Below, piece by piece: positions 18,349-26,711 of a stretch of DNA of 64,000 nt. Origin of the DNA: Bdellovibrionales bacterium RIFCSPHIGHO2_01_FULL_40_29 (lineage in GTDB: Bacteria > Bdellovibrionota > Bdellovibrionia > Bdellovibrionales > Bdellovibrionaceae). The translations under genes and the position numbers were made by a program. The stretch's first letter is position 1, and each line of letters opens with the position of its first letter. The DNA lies in assembly GCA_001771815.1 (NCBI GenBank), contig MEPU01000013.1:496001-560000 (forward strand), written 5' to 3'. A model generated the notes under the pieces. That model was not told the origin of the DNA, did not search any database, and worked only from the letters and a program-made list of their open reading frames with translations.

Positions 18349-19986
18349 ATGTCACTGTACATAACTGTCGGTGGGAGACCAAAAGTGAAGTCATGGGGAA
18401 TTATCATAGTTACAGCCTTGGGGTTTTTAATGGGGCTGATCTTAGCTGGAGTTGGGGTGACTTCAGCTAAGACTTATTTCTCTTCGAAATCGAAAGTCGA
18501 GAAAATGGTGGATTCTTATTGGCGTGACGCGGACTTAAGTTCAAAAGAATTATTTCAACTGATTTCAAATACAAACTGTCAAAGTTCAGAAAAATATTTT
18601 TTAGCCTGTGTCAATTCAGTCCTGCAGGTACTGCCGAAGTATCACTTGGTGCTTTCGCCAGAAACGGGCTCTCTGAGTCGTGTCGAGATGGCATCTGAAT
18701 ACGATGGTCGTTCAGAAAAAGAAAACTTGCAGCCCTATATACGCGCCTATGAACTACAGAAGAATCACCGGATTAATTTTGAAAGCATTTGGAAACAAAT
18801 TTTAGATGCGGAACCTTCTGAGGAAACGGAAAGTTACACGATAGGGATGGGAATAAACGGATTTCTATCCGTTTATAAAGACCCACACACTTATATTTTA
18901 CCGAATCAATTTTTTGAGGAGGTCGGTTCAAAGTCAGAACGGTCTCATTTATTTGTCGGTATTTCTTTTGAGCGAAAGAACGGTAGTATTTTTGTTCGTC
19001 GAATATACAGAAACTCGGATGCCGAAAGGTCCGGTTTAAAAGAACAAGATGAACTTTTGAGTTTAAACGGTCAGAACGCTCAATTTTTGAATTTACCGGA
19101 TATCAGTACGATTCTTAAAAACTCAGAGATTAACCAGTTTGCTATTCGAATCAAAAGAAATGGTGAAGAAAAAGAATTAGTCATCGAGCGCTCGCACCGA
19201 GTTCTGAATCATATTTTCGTCGAAAGAATATCTGGATTGCGGGATTATGCAGTTTTGACTCTGTCTAAGTTTAATCGCGGTGTTTGCTCTGAAGTGAGTA
19301 ATCATATTAAAGATTTATTCGAAGGATCTGTTTCGGGTCTTGTGCTGGATTTACGAGATAATCCAGGTGGCGAGCTGAATGAAGTCGCATGTCTTGCTGG
19401 TTTATTTATTGGAATGAATAAGAAAATATATTCAGTTAAATATTTTGATCCATTGAAAATTGATGAGGTGGTTCTGACAACGGGATCATTGCTATATACA
19501 GGGCCGCTGGTGGTTTTAGTGAATAGTTCGTCAGCCAGTGCCTCAGAACTTTTGGCTGGTGCCTTGCAAGAGTACAATCGTGCTGCCGTTGTGGGAGAGC
19601 GAACATTTGGTAAAGGAACTTTTCAGGAACCTGAAGTTTGGAATAAGAATTCTAAAATTTCTCTTTTTAAAACCCAAGGATTTTATCTTTTACCAAGTGG
19701 TGCTTCGCCACAACTTAAAGGCATCAATCCTGATTTCTTAGCCGATGAGGCTCATGTGCAGTTGCGAGAAGCATCAAATTATTTTAATCCCATTGTTCCT
19801 AAGAATAAAGAGCAAGAGTCTCGTCGTGCTGTCACTGATTTTGAATTGGAATTCAAAAAATGTTCGAGCACTAATTTGTTTCAAAGGGAAGATCTTATTT
19901 TGAAAAAAGGTTTGGACGTGCTGTCATGTCATCGCATTTCATCTGCGATGGCATCGAAGTTTTCTCCAGAAGAATTCAATCAATAA
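18349..19986 (+). CDS. S41-family C-terminal processing peptidase with PDZ domain
   Basis: N-terminal membrane anchor, PDZ, LRDNPGG, catalytic SSSASASE and GERTFGKGTFQ. Confidence 0.9.
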   Translation: MSLYITVGGRPKVKSWGIIIVTALGFLMGLILAGVGVTSAKTYFSSKSKVEKMVDSYWRDADLSSKELFQLISNTNCQSSEKYFLACVNSVLQVLPKYHLVLSPETGSLSRVEMASEYDGRSEKENLQPYIRAYELQKNHRINFESIWKQILDAEPSEETESYTIGMGINGFLSVYKDPHTYILPNQFFEEVGSKSERSHLFVGISFERKNGSIFVRRIYRNSDAERSGLKEQDELLSLNGQNAQFLNLPDISTILKNSEINQFAIRIKRNGEEKELVIERSHRVLNHIFVERISGLRDYAVLTLSKFNRGVCSEVSNHIKDLFEGSVSGLVLDLRDNPGGELNEVACLAGLFIGMNKKIYSVKYFDPLKIDEVVLTTGSLLYTGPLVVLVNSSSASASELLAGALQEYNRAAVVGERTFGKGTFQEPEVWNKNSKISLFKTQGFYLLPSGASPQLKGINPDFLADEAHVQLREASNYFNPIVPKNKEQESRRAVTDFELEFKKCSSTNLFQREDLILKKGLDVLSCHRISSAMASKFSPEEFNQ

Positions 19987-21094
19987 TAATGCAGGCAAAC
20001 CCACCACCCGGTGTGCGGAGATTCGTGGTTTGTCCCTGATAAATTCTGGCAATAATCATCTGCAATTGATCTTTGTAAGCATAGCATCTTAAATCATACT
20101 TAAATTTTGCGGGTTGATTCTCAAAGGTGACTGTAATTTCGGACGCATTTGAAACTTGTTGTGCAATAAAATTATCTTGAAATGAATTATCAAAAGCTGT
20201 GCGTGAAATGGAGGCGCCTTTGTAAGCCTGCTTGCTTCCAAAAGAATTCTTGGGCTTAAAAAATAATTGCTTGCGCATGGCCCAGATTTCGTCTCGATTT
20301 TCTGTAGCTAAGTCATAGACGGGTAATAGACTTGCAGGCTTTGGCACATCTGTTTGTAAATTCCAATCAATCATGCGTTGCTTGTCAGCTAATAAAAAAT
20401 AATCGTAAGGGTTTGGAGATAGATTCAATTGTCCTGAATTATAAAGCTTGCGAATGGGTTGAGATGCTTCTGACGATAAATAAAAATCAGTATAGCGATT
20501 ATATAAAAACGAGTGCTCCGCGCTGACATTTTTAAGATCAAGAATTTCACATTGAATTTGATTTCGAGTAAACATTTTTTGATACACTAAAAATTCAAGA
20601 AATAATCGCTGTTCAGTGGGGTTTTCATCTAAAATTCCCAATGAATAAGGTGCGGTCTGTCCTGTCAGTTGCATTTCTTCAATGAACATTTGAATTAATT
20701 CGGGTTCTTGAAATGGCAACACATTTCTTAACTGATGAAACTGATACAGCTCAAGTCCTAATGCCAAGAATGCGGCGTTTGTATTGATTTCAATGAGCTC
20801 CAGGTGATTCGAGGAATTAACATGAAAGTCGTAACTCATGCACGCCGAAAAATTCGAAGGCCGACGTAAATCTTTTGCATGAAATTGTGCGCTGAGTTTG
20901 GATTCTCCCCAGCTGCGCAAATTCCAGTAGGCTTTAATTTCTTGCTTTATTTCAGTGAGCAAATTTTGACTGAGATGAATTTGAAATGGTGAGATCATTT
21001 GGTCAGCGACCAAACCATCAAGTTGGGCTTCTGAAAAATCAGGATAATTTTTTACTAAATGTTGGATGAAACTTGATTTCAGACTCATGCCCAT
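19976..21094 (-). CDS. Putative ATP-grasp-like protein
   Basis: ELIEINTNAAF, FFKPKNSFGSKQAYKG, DLRCYAYKDQLQMIIARIYQGQTTNLRTPGGGFA resemble ATP-grasp lysine/acidic motifs. Confidence 0.5.
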   Translation of the reverse strand: MGMSLKSSFIQHLVKNYPDFSEAQLDGLVADQMISPFQIHLSQNLLTEIKQEIKAYWNLRSWGESKLSAQFHAKDLRRPSNFSACMSYDFHVNSSNHLELIEINTNAAFLALGLELYQFHQLRNVLPFQEPELIQMFIEEMQLTGQTAPYSLGILDENPTEQRLFLEFLVYQKMFTRNQIQCEILDLKNVSAEHSFLYNRYTDFYLSSEASQPIRKLYNSGQLNLSPNPYDYFLLADKQRMIDWNLQTDVPKPASLLPVYDLATENRDEIWAMRKQLFFKPKNSFGSKQAYKGASISRTAFDNSFQDNFIAQQVSNASEITVTFENQPAKFKYDLRCYAYKDQLQMIIARIYQGQTTNLRTPGGGFACIIID

Positions 21095-21158
21095 TTAGTG
21101 TTGCCACATTCACGAGCTTGTTACAATGAAAAGCAATAACACTGGAAGATAAATATCT

Positions 21159-21926
21159 ATGAAATTAATCACATGGAATGTAAATGGAATAAGAGCCAGC
21201 TACGGAAAAGGTCTTCACCAGTTGGTGCAGCAATTTCAGCCAGATATTTTGTGCTTGCAAGAAACCAAGGCTCATCGTGAACAAGTCGAACCTGTCGCTC
21301 AAAATTTAGGATTTGGTCATGACTTTTGGTCCTCAGCTGAGCGTAAAGGTTATTCAAGCGTTGCTACCTTTAGCCATATTCATCCAATCAAGGTGGTTAA
21401 GTCTATCGATTGCCCAGATTATGAAAGAGAAGGGCGAATTGTCTGGTCCACCTATGAAAATTTTGATTTGTATAATATTTACTTTCCAAATGGTGGATCG
21501 GGGCAAGAGCGTCACCATTTCAAACAAAAATTTTTAAAAGATTTAGCAGAGCATTTGCAATTTGAAATTCGCAAGGGTCGGGAAATCATTGTTGTTGGCG
21601 ATTACAATATCGCGCATCAGCCGATAGATGTTTATGATCCTGTTTTGTTAGCCAATGAATCTGGTTTTTTACCTGAAGAGCGTCAGTGGTTTAGTCAATT
21701 TTTGGAACTGGGTTTTGTTGATAGTTATAGGCATTTTAATCCGGATAAAAGAGATGTTTACTCGTGGTGGTCTTATAAAGAAATGTCCAGGGTTAAAAAT
21801 CGTGGATGGCGCATTGATTATATCTGTATCACCCGGGGGTTGGTGAAAAATTTAAAATCATGTGATGTATTGATGCAGCAAGAGGGTTCGGATCATTGCC
21901 CGGTCATTGCTGAGTTTGAGTTTTAA
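21159..21926 (+). CDS. xth: Exodeoxyribonuclease III
   Basis: MKLITWNVNGIRA, LCLQETK, VGDYNIAHQPIDVYDP, RIDYICIT, SDHCPVIAEFEF. Confidence 0.93.
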   Translation: MKLITWNVNGIRASYGKGLHQLVQQFQPDILCLQETKAHREQVEPVAQNLGFGHDFWSSAERKGYSSVATFSHIHPIKVVKSIDCPDYEREGRIVWSTYENFDLYNIYFPNGGSGQERHHFKQKFLKDLAEHLQFEIRKGREIIVVGDYNIAHQPIDVYDPVLLANESGFLPEERQWFSQFLELGFVDSYRHFNPDKRDVYSWWSYKEMSRVKNRGWRIDYICITRGLVKNLKSCDVLMQQEGSDHCPVIAEFEF

Positions 21927-21950
21927 GAATAAATAGTGAAAATGAATTTC

Positions 21951-23240
21951 TTAACCACGGTTTTTCAATGCAGCATTGGCTTTTGCGGCGCGCTTTTCTT
22001 CAAGCCGTTCTTTAAAGTACTTTCGAAACATCATTTCACCAAGGGCAGAAGACTTTACAGTCCATTTGCGAATATTAACAGTGACAGCAGCAATTGCGAT
22101 TTTGTCATCTTGATCAGTCGCGTAACCAACAAACCAATCCGTGCGTCCACGAGGATTCATGCCGGTGAAGTGTCCGGTTTTTCCACCCATTTCAACTTCT
22201 TTAAACTTTTTATCACGAACAAGTTTACGAAAAGTTTTTCGCGACGTTCCGCTTAAAACAGTTTGCTCCATCATTTGGCGAACTTTCTCTGCAGATTCGG
22301 GACGTAAAATTTGTCCGCGCTCAAGAACTTTGGCCTGATAGATTTTTTCAGAATTGGAATCTTCAAGGGATTCTACTAAATAGGGGACAATCATTTTTCC
22401 GTCGTTAATAACAGAGGCCGCAATCATGGCTCCATGCACGGGACTTAATGTATTGAAGCGATTAAATCCAGAGGCCACCTCAGTCATGGCAAAACCTTTT
22501 TCGGTAGGAATGGTGGCTTGACTGGTTTCGACTTCGAAGTCCGTTGGGATCGTCTGGTTGAACATGAAACGTTGAGCATACTCTTTGAGATCGTGGGGTT
22601 CGAGATTCTCTAGACTGAGGCGACCAAATGCGGTGTTGATAGACCGAGCAAAGGCTTCTTTTAGAGTGATAAATCGCGTCCATTTGTTCACTTTGTCTGA
22701 GAGCACGTTTTTCTTGTAAAGGGTGTAGTTCCCGCCGTTGAATCCAATGCGATGCTCGGGACTGACGCCGGCTTTATCAACGGCAGCAGAAGCTGTAATG
22801 ATTTTAAAAATACTTGCCGCCGGAAATGTTGCGCGGAGATTCAAATTGCTTCCCTGAGAGTTTGCTTTTTCAAAGCTAGACATCGCCAAAATTTTCCCGG
22901 TTTTAGCGTCCATCATGAAGATGGCTGCGTAATCAGGCTTGTATCGCTTGAGTAGAGTTTCAGATTCTTTTTGGAGTTCTTGGTCAAATGTATAATTGAT
23001 TTTTAAATTGCGTTTTTCTGATTCGCCATCTGGAGCAAAATCGCCGGATTCAGGTTTTTTATTGGCTTTGATCAGTGGTGATAGCGAGTTGGATATGGTT
23101 AAGCGAGCATCAAGAGTTTTCTTGAGCCACTCGTCCTCTGTTTCGGGCGTAGTCTTTTCGTTAAAGAATAAAAAAGCCGTTAACAATAAAGCAAAAGGCA
23201 CCATCATCCATGATGCTATACGTCGTCTTCCATGTACCAT
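21951..23240 (-). CDS. Penicillin-binding protein transpeptidase domain protein (membrane anchored)
   Basis: SxxK (PAASIFK), SxN (SIN), KTG (GGKTGHFTG). Confidence 0.88.
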   Translation of the reverse strand: MVHGRRRIASWMMVPFALLLTAFLFFNEKTTPETEDEWLKKTLDARLTISNSLSPLIKANKKPESGDFAPDGESEKRNLKINYTFDQELQKESETLLKRYKPDYAAIFMMDAKTGKILAMSSFEKANSQGSNLNLRATFPAASIFKIITASAAVDKAGVSPEHRIGFNGGNYTLYKKNVLSDKVNKWTRFITLKEAFARSINTAFGRLSLENLEPHDLKEYAQRFMFNQTIPTDFEVETSQATIPTEKGFAMTEVASGFNRFNTLSPVHGAMIAASVINDGKMIVPYLVESLEDSNSEKIYQAKVLERGQILRPESAEKVRQMMEQTVLSGTSRKTFRKLVRDKKFKEVEMGGKTGHFTGMNPRGRTDWFVGYATDQDDKIAIAAVTVNIRKWTVKSSALGEMMFRKYFKERLEEKRAAKANAALKNRG

Positions 23241-23307
23241 CTATGAATATAGGAACACAAAAAAAAGATCTTCTCAAGTGATACAGTTCGAATGATGATA
23301 AAAGTAT

Positions 23308-23934
23308 ATGAAAACAAAAGAACGAATTCTTTTAGGCGCTTTGGATCTGTTTAATTTGAATGCTGCGACAGAGGTCACAACGAACGATTTAGCTCGAGGA
23401 TTGAAGATGAGTCCGGGCAATTTGTACTTTCATTATAAAAACAAAGAACAGATTGTTCGTGAACTATTCAAACGTCTAGCTCAAGAGACGGCGATGATTT
23501 GGAAGCCTCAAACAAAAAAGTCAAATAACAAAGAAAAAATGGAAATGGTCGAGTTCATTGATCGCAACTTACAGCTTTATTGGAAGTATCGATTTTTTCA
23601 TCGCGAGCTGTACACGCTTCGAAAAGTAGACCCGGAGCTGTCGCGACTGTGGCGGGCTCATTTGCAGAAAATGCGTCGACTGATGATTGTGCTTCACAAG
23701 CATTGGGTGCGGGCAGGGGTGATGTTGCCGATTCAATCCAAGTATGAAATGGAATTCTTAGGAGAGCTTTTGTTTGTGGCTTCCAATAGCTTCATGCAGT
23801 TTTTTGAAACCGTGGATAGATCGCCGAATCAGCGCACGGTCGACAAAGCTCGCAAGCATATATTGCGAATGCTGATGCCTTACTTGAGTGTCGAAACTCA
23901 GAACAGCTTTGCAATTTTTTTCAAAGAGAAATGA
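23308..23934 (+). CDS. TetR-family transcriptional regulator
   Basis: RILLGALDLFNLNAATEVTTNDLARGLKMSPGNLYFHYKNKEQI helix-turn-helix. Confidence 0.9.
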   Translation: MKTKERILLGALDLFNLNAATEVTTNDLARGLKMSPGNLYFHYKNKEQIVRELFKRLAQETAMIWKPQTKKSNNKEKMEMVEFIDRNLQLYWKYRFFHRELYTLRKVDPELSRLWRAHLQKMRRLMIVLHKHWVRAGVMLPIQSKYEMEFLGELLFVASNSFMQFFETVDRSPNQRTVDKARKHILRMLMPYLSVETQNSFAIFFKEK

Positions 23935-24029
23935 ATTCAAGACTTGAGTTAAATCTTAAAGGAGCTGGGCCACTAGGGCTTGTGGCCGCTTCCTTGCTAT
24001 GATGATTTCCTGGGTGGGAGATAATCGGT

Positions 24030-24371
24030 ATGAAATTTAATCTGATATTCGCCATGGGGTGTTTTGTTTCTGTAACGGCTTTTGCGGATAGTTGCGATGA
24101 TGTCATCAGTGAATTGCAAGCCATGAAAAAAGCGCAATCCTCTATACAGGAATCGCTCATCGCAAACCACGGTCTGTTTGCTGGCTCGATGGAGAGCTAC
24201 GCAGACGCCTTGTCGTCCACGGGCGGCCGGGTCCACAAAACAGTCTCTTCCAATATGCTAGAGAGCGCCCAAGCTATCCGCGAGCGCGCCCAAAAAGCCC
24301 AAAACACAGCCCAGAAGCTAGACTCCGCCACAACCAAGCTCATCCAACAAATCACCAGCTGCCTCAAATAA
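24030..24371 (+). CDS. Small secreted hypothetical protein
   Basis: Signal peptide MKFNLIFAMGCFVSVTAFADS; GGGAG upstream; helical body with Cys near each end. Confidence 0.65.
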   Translation: MKFNLIFAMGCFVSVTAFADSCDDVISELQAMKKAQSSIQESLIANHGLFAGSMESYADALSSTGGRVHKTVSSNMLESAQAIRERAQKAQNTAQKLDSATTKLIQQITSCLK

Positions 24372-24376
24372 AAAGG

Positions 24377-24399
24377 TAAAAAGGTACCAGCTCACTTTT
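24377..24399 (+). repeat. 23-nt perfect repeat TAAAAAGGTACCAGCTCACTTTT (copy 1)
   Basis: Exact reverse complement of 25414-25436. Confidence 0.95.
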
Positions 24400-24631
24400 C
24401 GCTGTACCTGCATGTCTTAGCTCTACCTAAAATTAACTAGATATAAGACTCAAATAATTTAATTTTGAGTCAGTTTTTTCTCATTCCTCTAAATTTAATG
24501 CAGCGCATTAAAGTCATAAAATCGTAAATAATTAAGTAATTACAATATTTTATCGAATTTAATTTCATGTAAGATTTTTCATTGCAAAATTTACAGGAAT
24601 ACATTTAGATAAGGCGGTTCCAAATTGGAAC

Positions 24632-24658
24632 TTAAGTTTCTGGCAAGGATGCCGATAA
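24632..24658 (+). promoter_or_regulatory. Sigma-28 (FliA)-type promoter
   Basis: TTAAGTTT-N11-GCCGATAA versus E. coli consensus TAAAGTTT-N11-GCCGATAA. Confidence 0.8.
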
Positions 24659-24721
24659 GGGTAGCCAAAGCGAAGCGACCCGCATACGAAAAAGCTTGAA
24701 AGAGCAACTAACGGAGGGGAA

Positions 24722-25105
24722 ATGGCAAAGAATACTGGAAGTAAGCTCACTGATAAAGTGATCAAGGATTGCCGCGATAAACTATTGAAATCAAAAATGG
24801 ATCTTTTGAATCGAGTTAAAGAAGCCCGTGAAAAACTAGATTTGGGTGAAAAAGGTGGAGACGAAGCAGATCAAACAATGCGTCTCTTGGCAGAACAAGA
24901 GATGTTAAATTTGAATGATCGTTTACGTTCACAACTCTACGAGATCGAAAGCGCACTTGGCCGTATTGAAAATGGATCTTTTGGAACGTGTGAAGAGACT
25001 GAAGAAGCCATTGAAGTTGAAAGACTTCGCGCTATTCCTTGGACTCGCTTGAGTATCGAAGGTGCGGAGATTCGCGAATCAGTAAATAAACGTTACGCTC
25101 GTTAA
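24722..25105 (+). CDS. DksA/TraR-family regulator with degenerate zinc finger
   Basis: Coiled-coil N-terminus with DEADQT and ALGRIENGSFGTCEETEEAIEVERLRAIPWTRLSIEGAE; SD GGAGGGG upstream. Confidence 0.85.
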   Translation: MAKNTGSKLTDKVIKDCRDKLLKSKMDLLNRVKEAREKLDLGEKGGDEADQTMRLLAEQEMLNLNDRLRSQLYEIESALGRIENGSFGTCEETEEAIEVERLRAIPWTRLSIEGAEIRESVNKRYAR

Positions 25106-25326
25106 TAGACTTTTATATTAAAACCCTCTAATGCAACTGATTCGCTTTCAGTGAGATATTCGAGGGTTTTTTCTTTTTGAAATCCTAAGTGAGATTGAAT
25201 TTCAGCAGCAAGCATCTTTTCATTCTGGATTGATTCCGCCACGATGGCAGCAAAGTCTTCAATAGCTGCAAAGACATGAATTCCCCACGCAAAAATAAGT
25301 ACTAAAAAGATCCATCTTAAACTCAT
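25102..25326 (-). CDS. Small secreted/membrane hypothetical protein
   Basis: MSLRWIFLVLIFAWGIHVFAA signal-like; SD AGGAGG with ATG at 25326. Confidence 0.65.
   Translation of the reverse strand: MSLRWIFLVLIFAWGIHVFAAIEDFAAIVAESIQNEKMLAAEIQSHLGFQKEKTLEYLTESESVALEGFNIKVY
25120..25175 (+). terminator. Putative intrinsic terminator of the DksA-like gene, inside the convergent CDS
   Basis: AAAACCCTC ... GAGGGTTTT stem with inner ACTGA/TCAGT stem, then TTCTTTTT. Confidence 0.65.
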
Positions 25327-25413
25327 AAAGCCTCCTGGCTTTGTTAGTTGGCTTTTCCTGATGTTTAGACGGAGCCAGCTATCGCTGAGGTTAAAACGAC
25401 GCACCGCTTACTA

Positions 25414-25436
25414 AAAAGTGAGCTGGTACCTTTTTA
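25414..25436 (-). repeat. 23-nt perfect repeat (copy 2, inverted)
   Basis: Reverse complement is TAAAAAGGTACCAGCTCACTTTT; its first three bases are the speB stop codon. Confidence 0.95.
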
Positions 25437-26474
25437 GTTGGTTAGGATGGACCAGTTGCAGAGTTTGTAGAGCATGCGGGCGCCGACGTTGCCGTCCCAT
25501 TCGCTGGATTCGGCTTCGCCGGGGGAGACTTCGTTGAGGTCGAAGCCTACGATTTGGCGTCCGCTTTGGGCCAGGAGATTGAATAAGAAGAAAACTTCGT
25601 CTGTTGAGAGGCCGCCGATGACTGGTGTTCCAGTTGATGGGCAGTAGCGGGGATCTAATCCATCGATATCAAAAGAGATGTAAACCTTTTTCGGCAATTC
25701 TTGAATGATGTCTGAGGCGATTGAGGCCCATGATTCACCTTTGAATAAGCGTTGCTTCAGTTCTACATCAAAAAAAGTTTTCATTTCCGGAGTTGATTTT
25801 ACAAAGTTGTATTCATCTTCGCAGAAATCACGAATACCAATTTGGACTAATTTTTTTGGTTTTATCGGCAATTGCATCACATTGTACATGATCGAGGCAT
25901 GGGATTGCTGAAAACCTTGGTAAGCCTTTCGCGTGTCAGAGTGAGCATCGATATGCAGAATTCCTATATCGCCAGCGTGTTTTTCGCAAATGGCTTTGAT
26001 CGCGCCCAACGGAGTGGAGTGATCGCCGCCAACCAAGCCAAACAATTTTCCAGCATCCAGAATTTTTTTGGTTTCTGTGTAAACCCAGTCCGTCAATTTG
26101 GCAGAAGCTTCATTCACTTGAGCGACTAATTTTTCGATCAGGGCATGATCTTCGGACTGTTCGGTGCGAAGGGCGATGACCTGTTGAGCAATGGCCTTGA
26201 ATTTTTTGTTTTCACTGATCCAATGCTCAGAAATTTCTTGCATAAAATAGCCGGCTTCGAAAGCATTTTTAGTTTCAAAATCAAAGAGGTCAATTTGCTC
26301 AGAAGCCTCGCGGATAATACGAGGACCATGGGACGCGCCTTTTCCATAGGACGTGGTGACCTCCCAAGGAACAGGCAACATGACAAGTTTGCATTCAGCC
26401 TCTGTGAGTGGAATTCCAAAAATTCCAAAATCGGCCGAGATTGTCGTTGTGGGATCAAATTTTTTTGTTGTCAT
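25434..26474 (-). CDS. speB: Agmatinase / ureohydrolase family protein
   Basis: GGDHSTPLGAI, LHIDAHSDTR, SFDIDGLDPRYCPSTGTP, FDLNEVSPGE. Confidence 0.88.
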   Translation of the reverse strand: MTTKKFDPTTTISADFGIFGIPLTEAECKLVMLPVPWEVTTSYGKGASHGPRIIREASEQIDLFDFETKNAFEAGYFMQEISEHWISENKKFKAIAQQVIALRTEQSEDHALIEKLVAQVNEASAKLTDWVYTETKKILDAGKLFGLVGGDHSTPLGAIKAICEKHAGDIGILHIDAHSDTRKAYQGFQQSHASIMYNVMQLPIKPKKLVQIGIRDFCEDEYNFVKSTPEMKTFFDVELKQRLFKGESWASIASDIIQELPKKVYISFDIDGLDPRYCPSTGTPVIGGLSTDEVFFLFNLLAQSGRQIVGFDLNEVSPGEAESSEWDGNVGARMLYKLCNWSILTN

Positions 26475-26711
26475 CGTATTTCCTTAGAGTCTGTTCGCAG
26501 TGCTTGCATTTCATTGCGTGGCTTGCGTTGTGTGATGAAATTTCACAGTTTTTTTTAAACAAAATCGTCGTTTCTGAATTAGGCTGAAAATCAAAAAAAG
26601 AAAATGAAATCCTTACTTTACCTATTGCGCCATGAATCAGAAGTTGAATAAAAAGCGAAGTTCGATCATGTTTCCATTACAGATTAAACAACTTCTACAA
26701 GGGGTCGTCCA

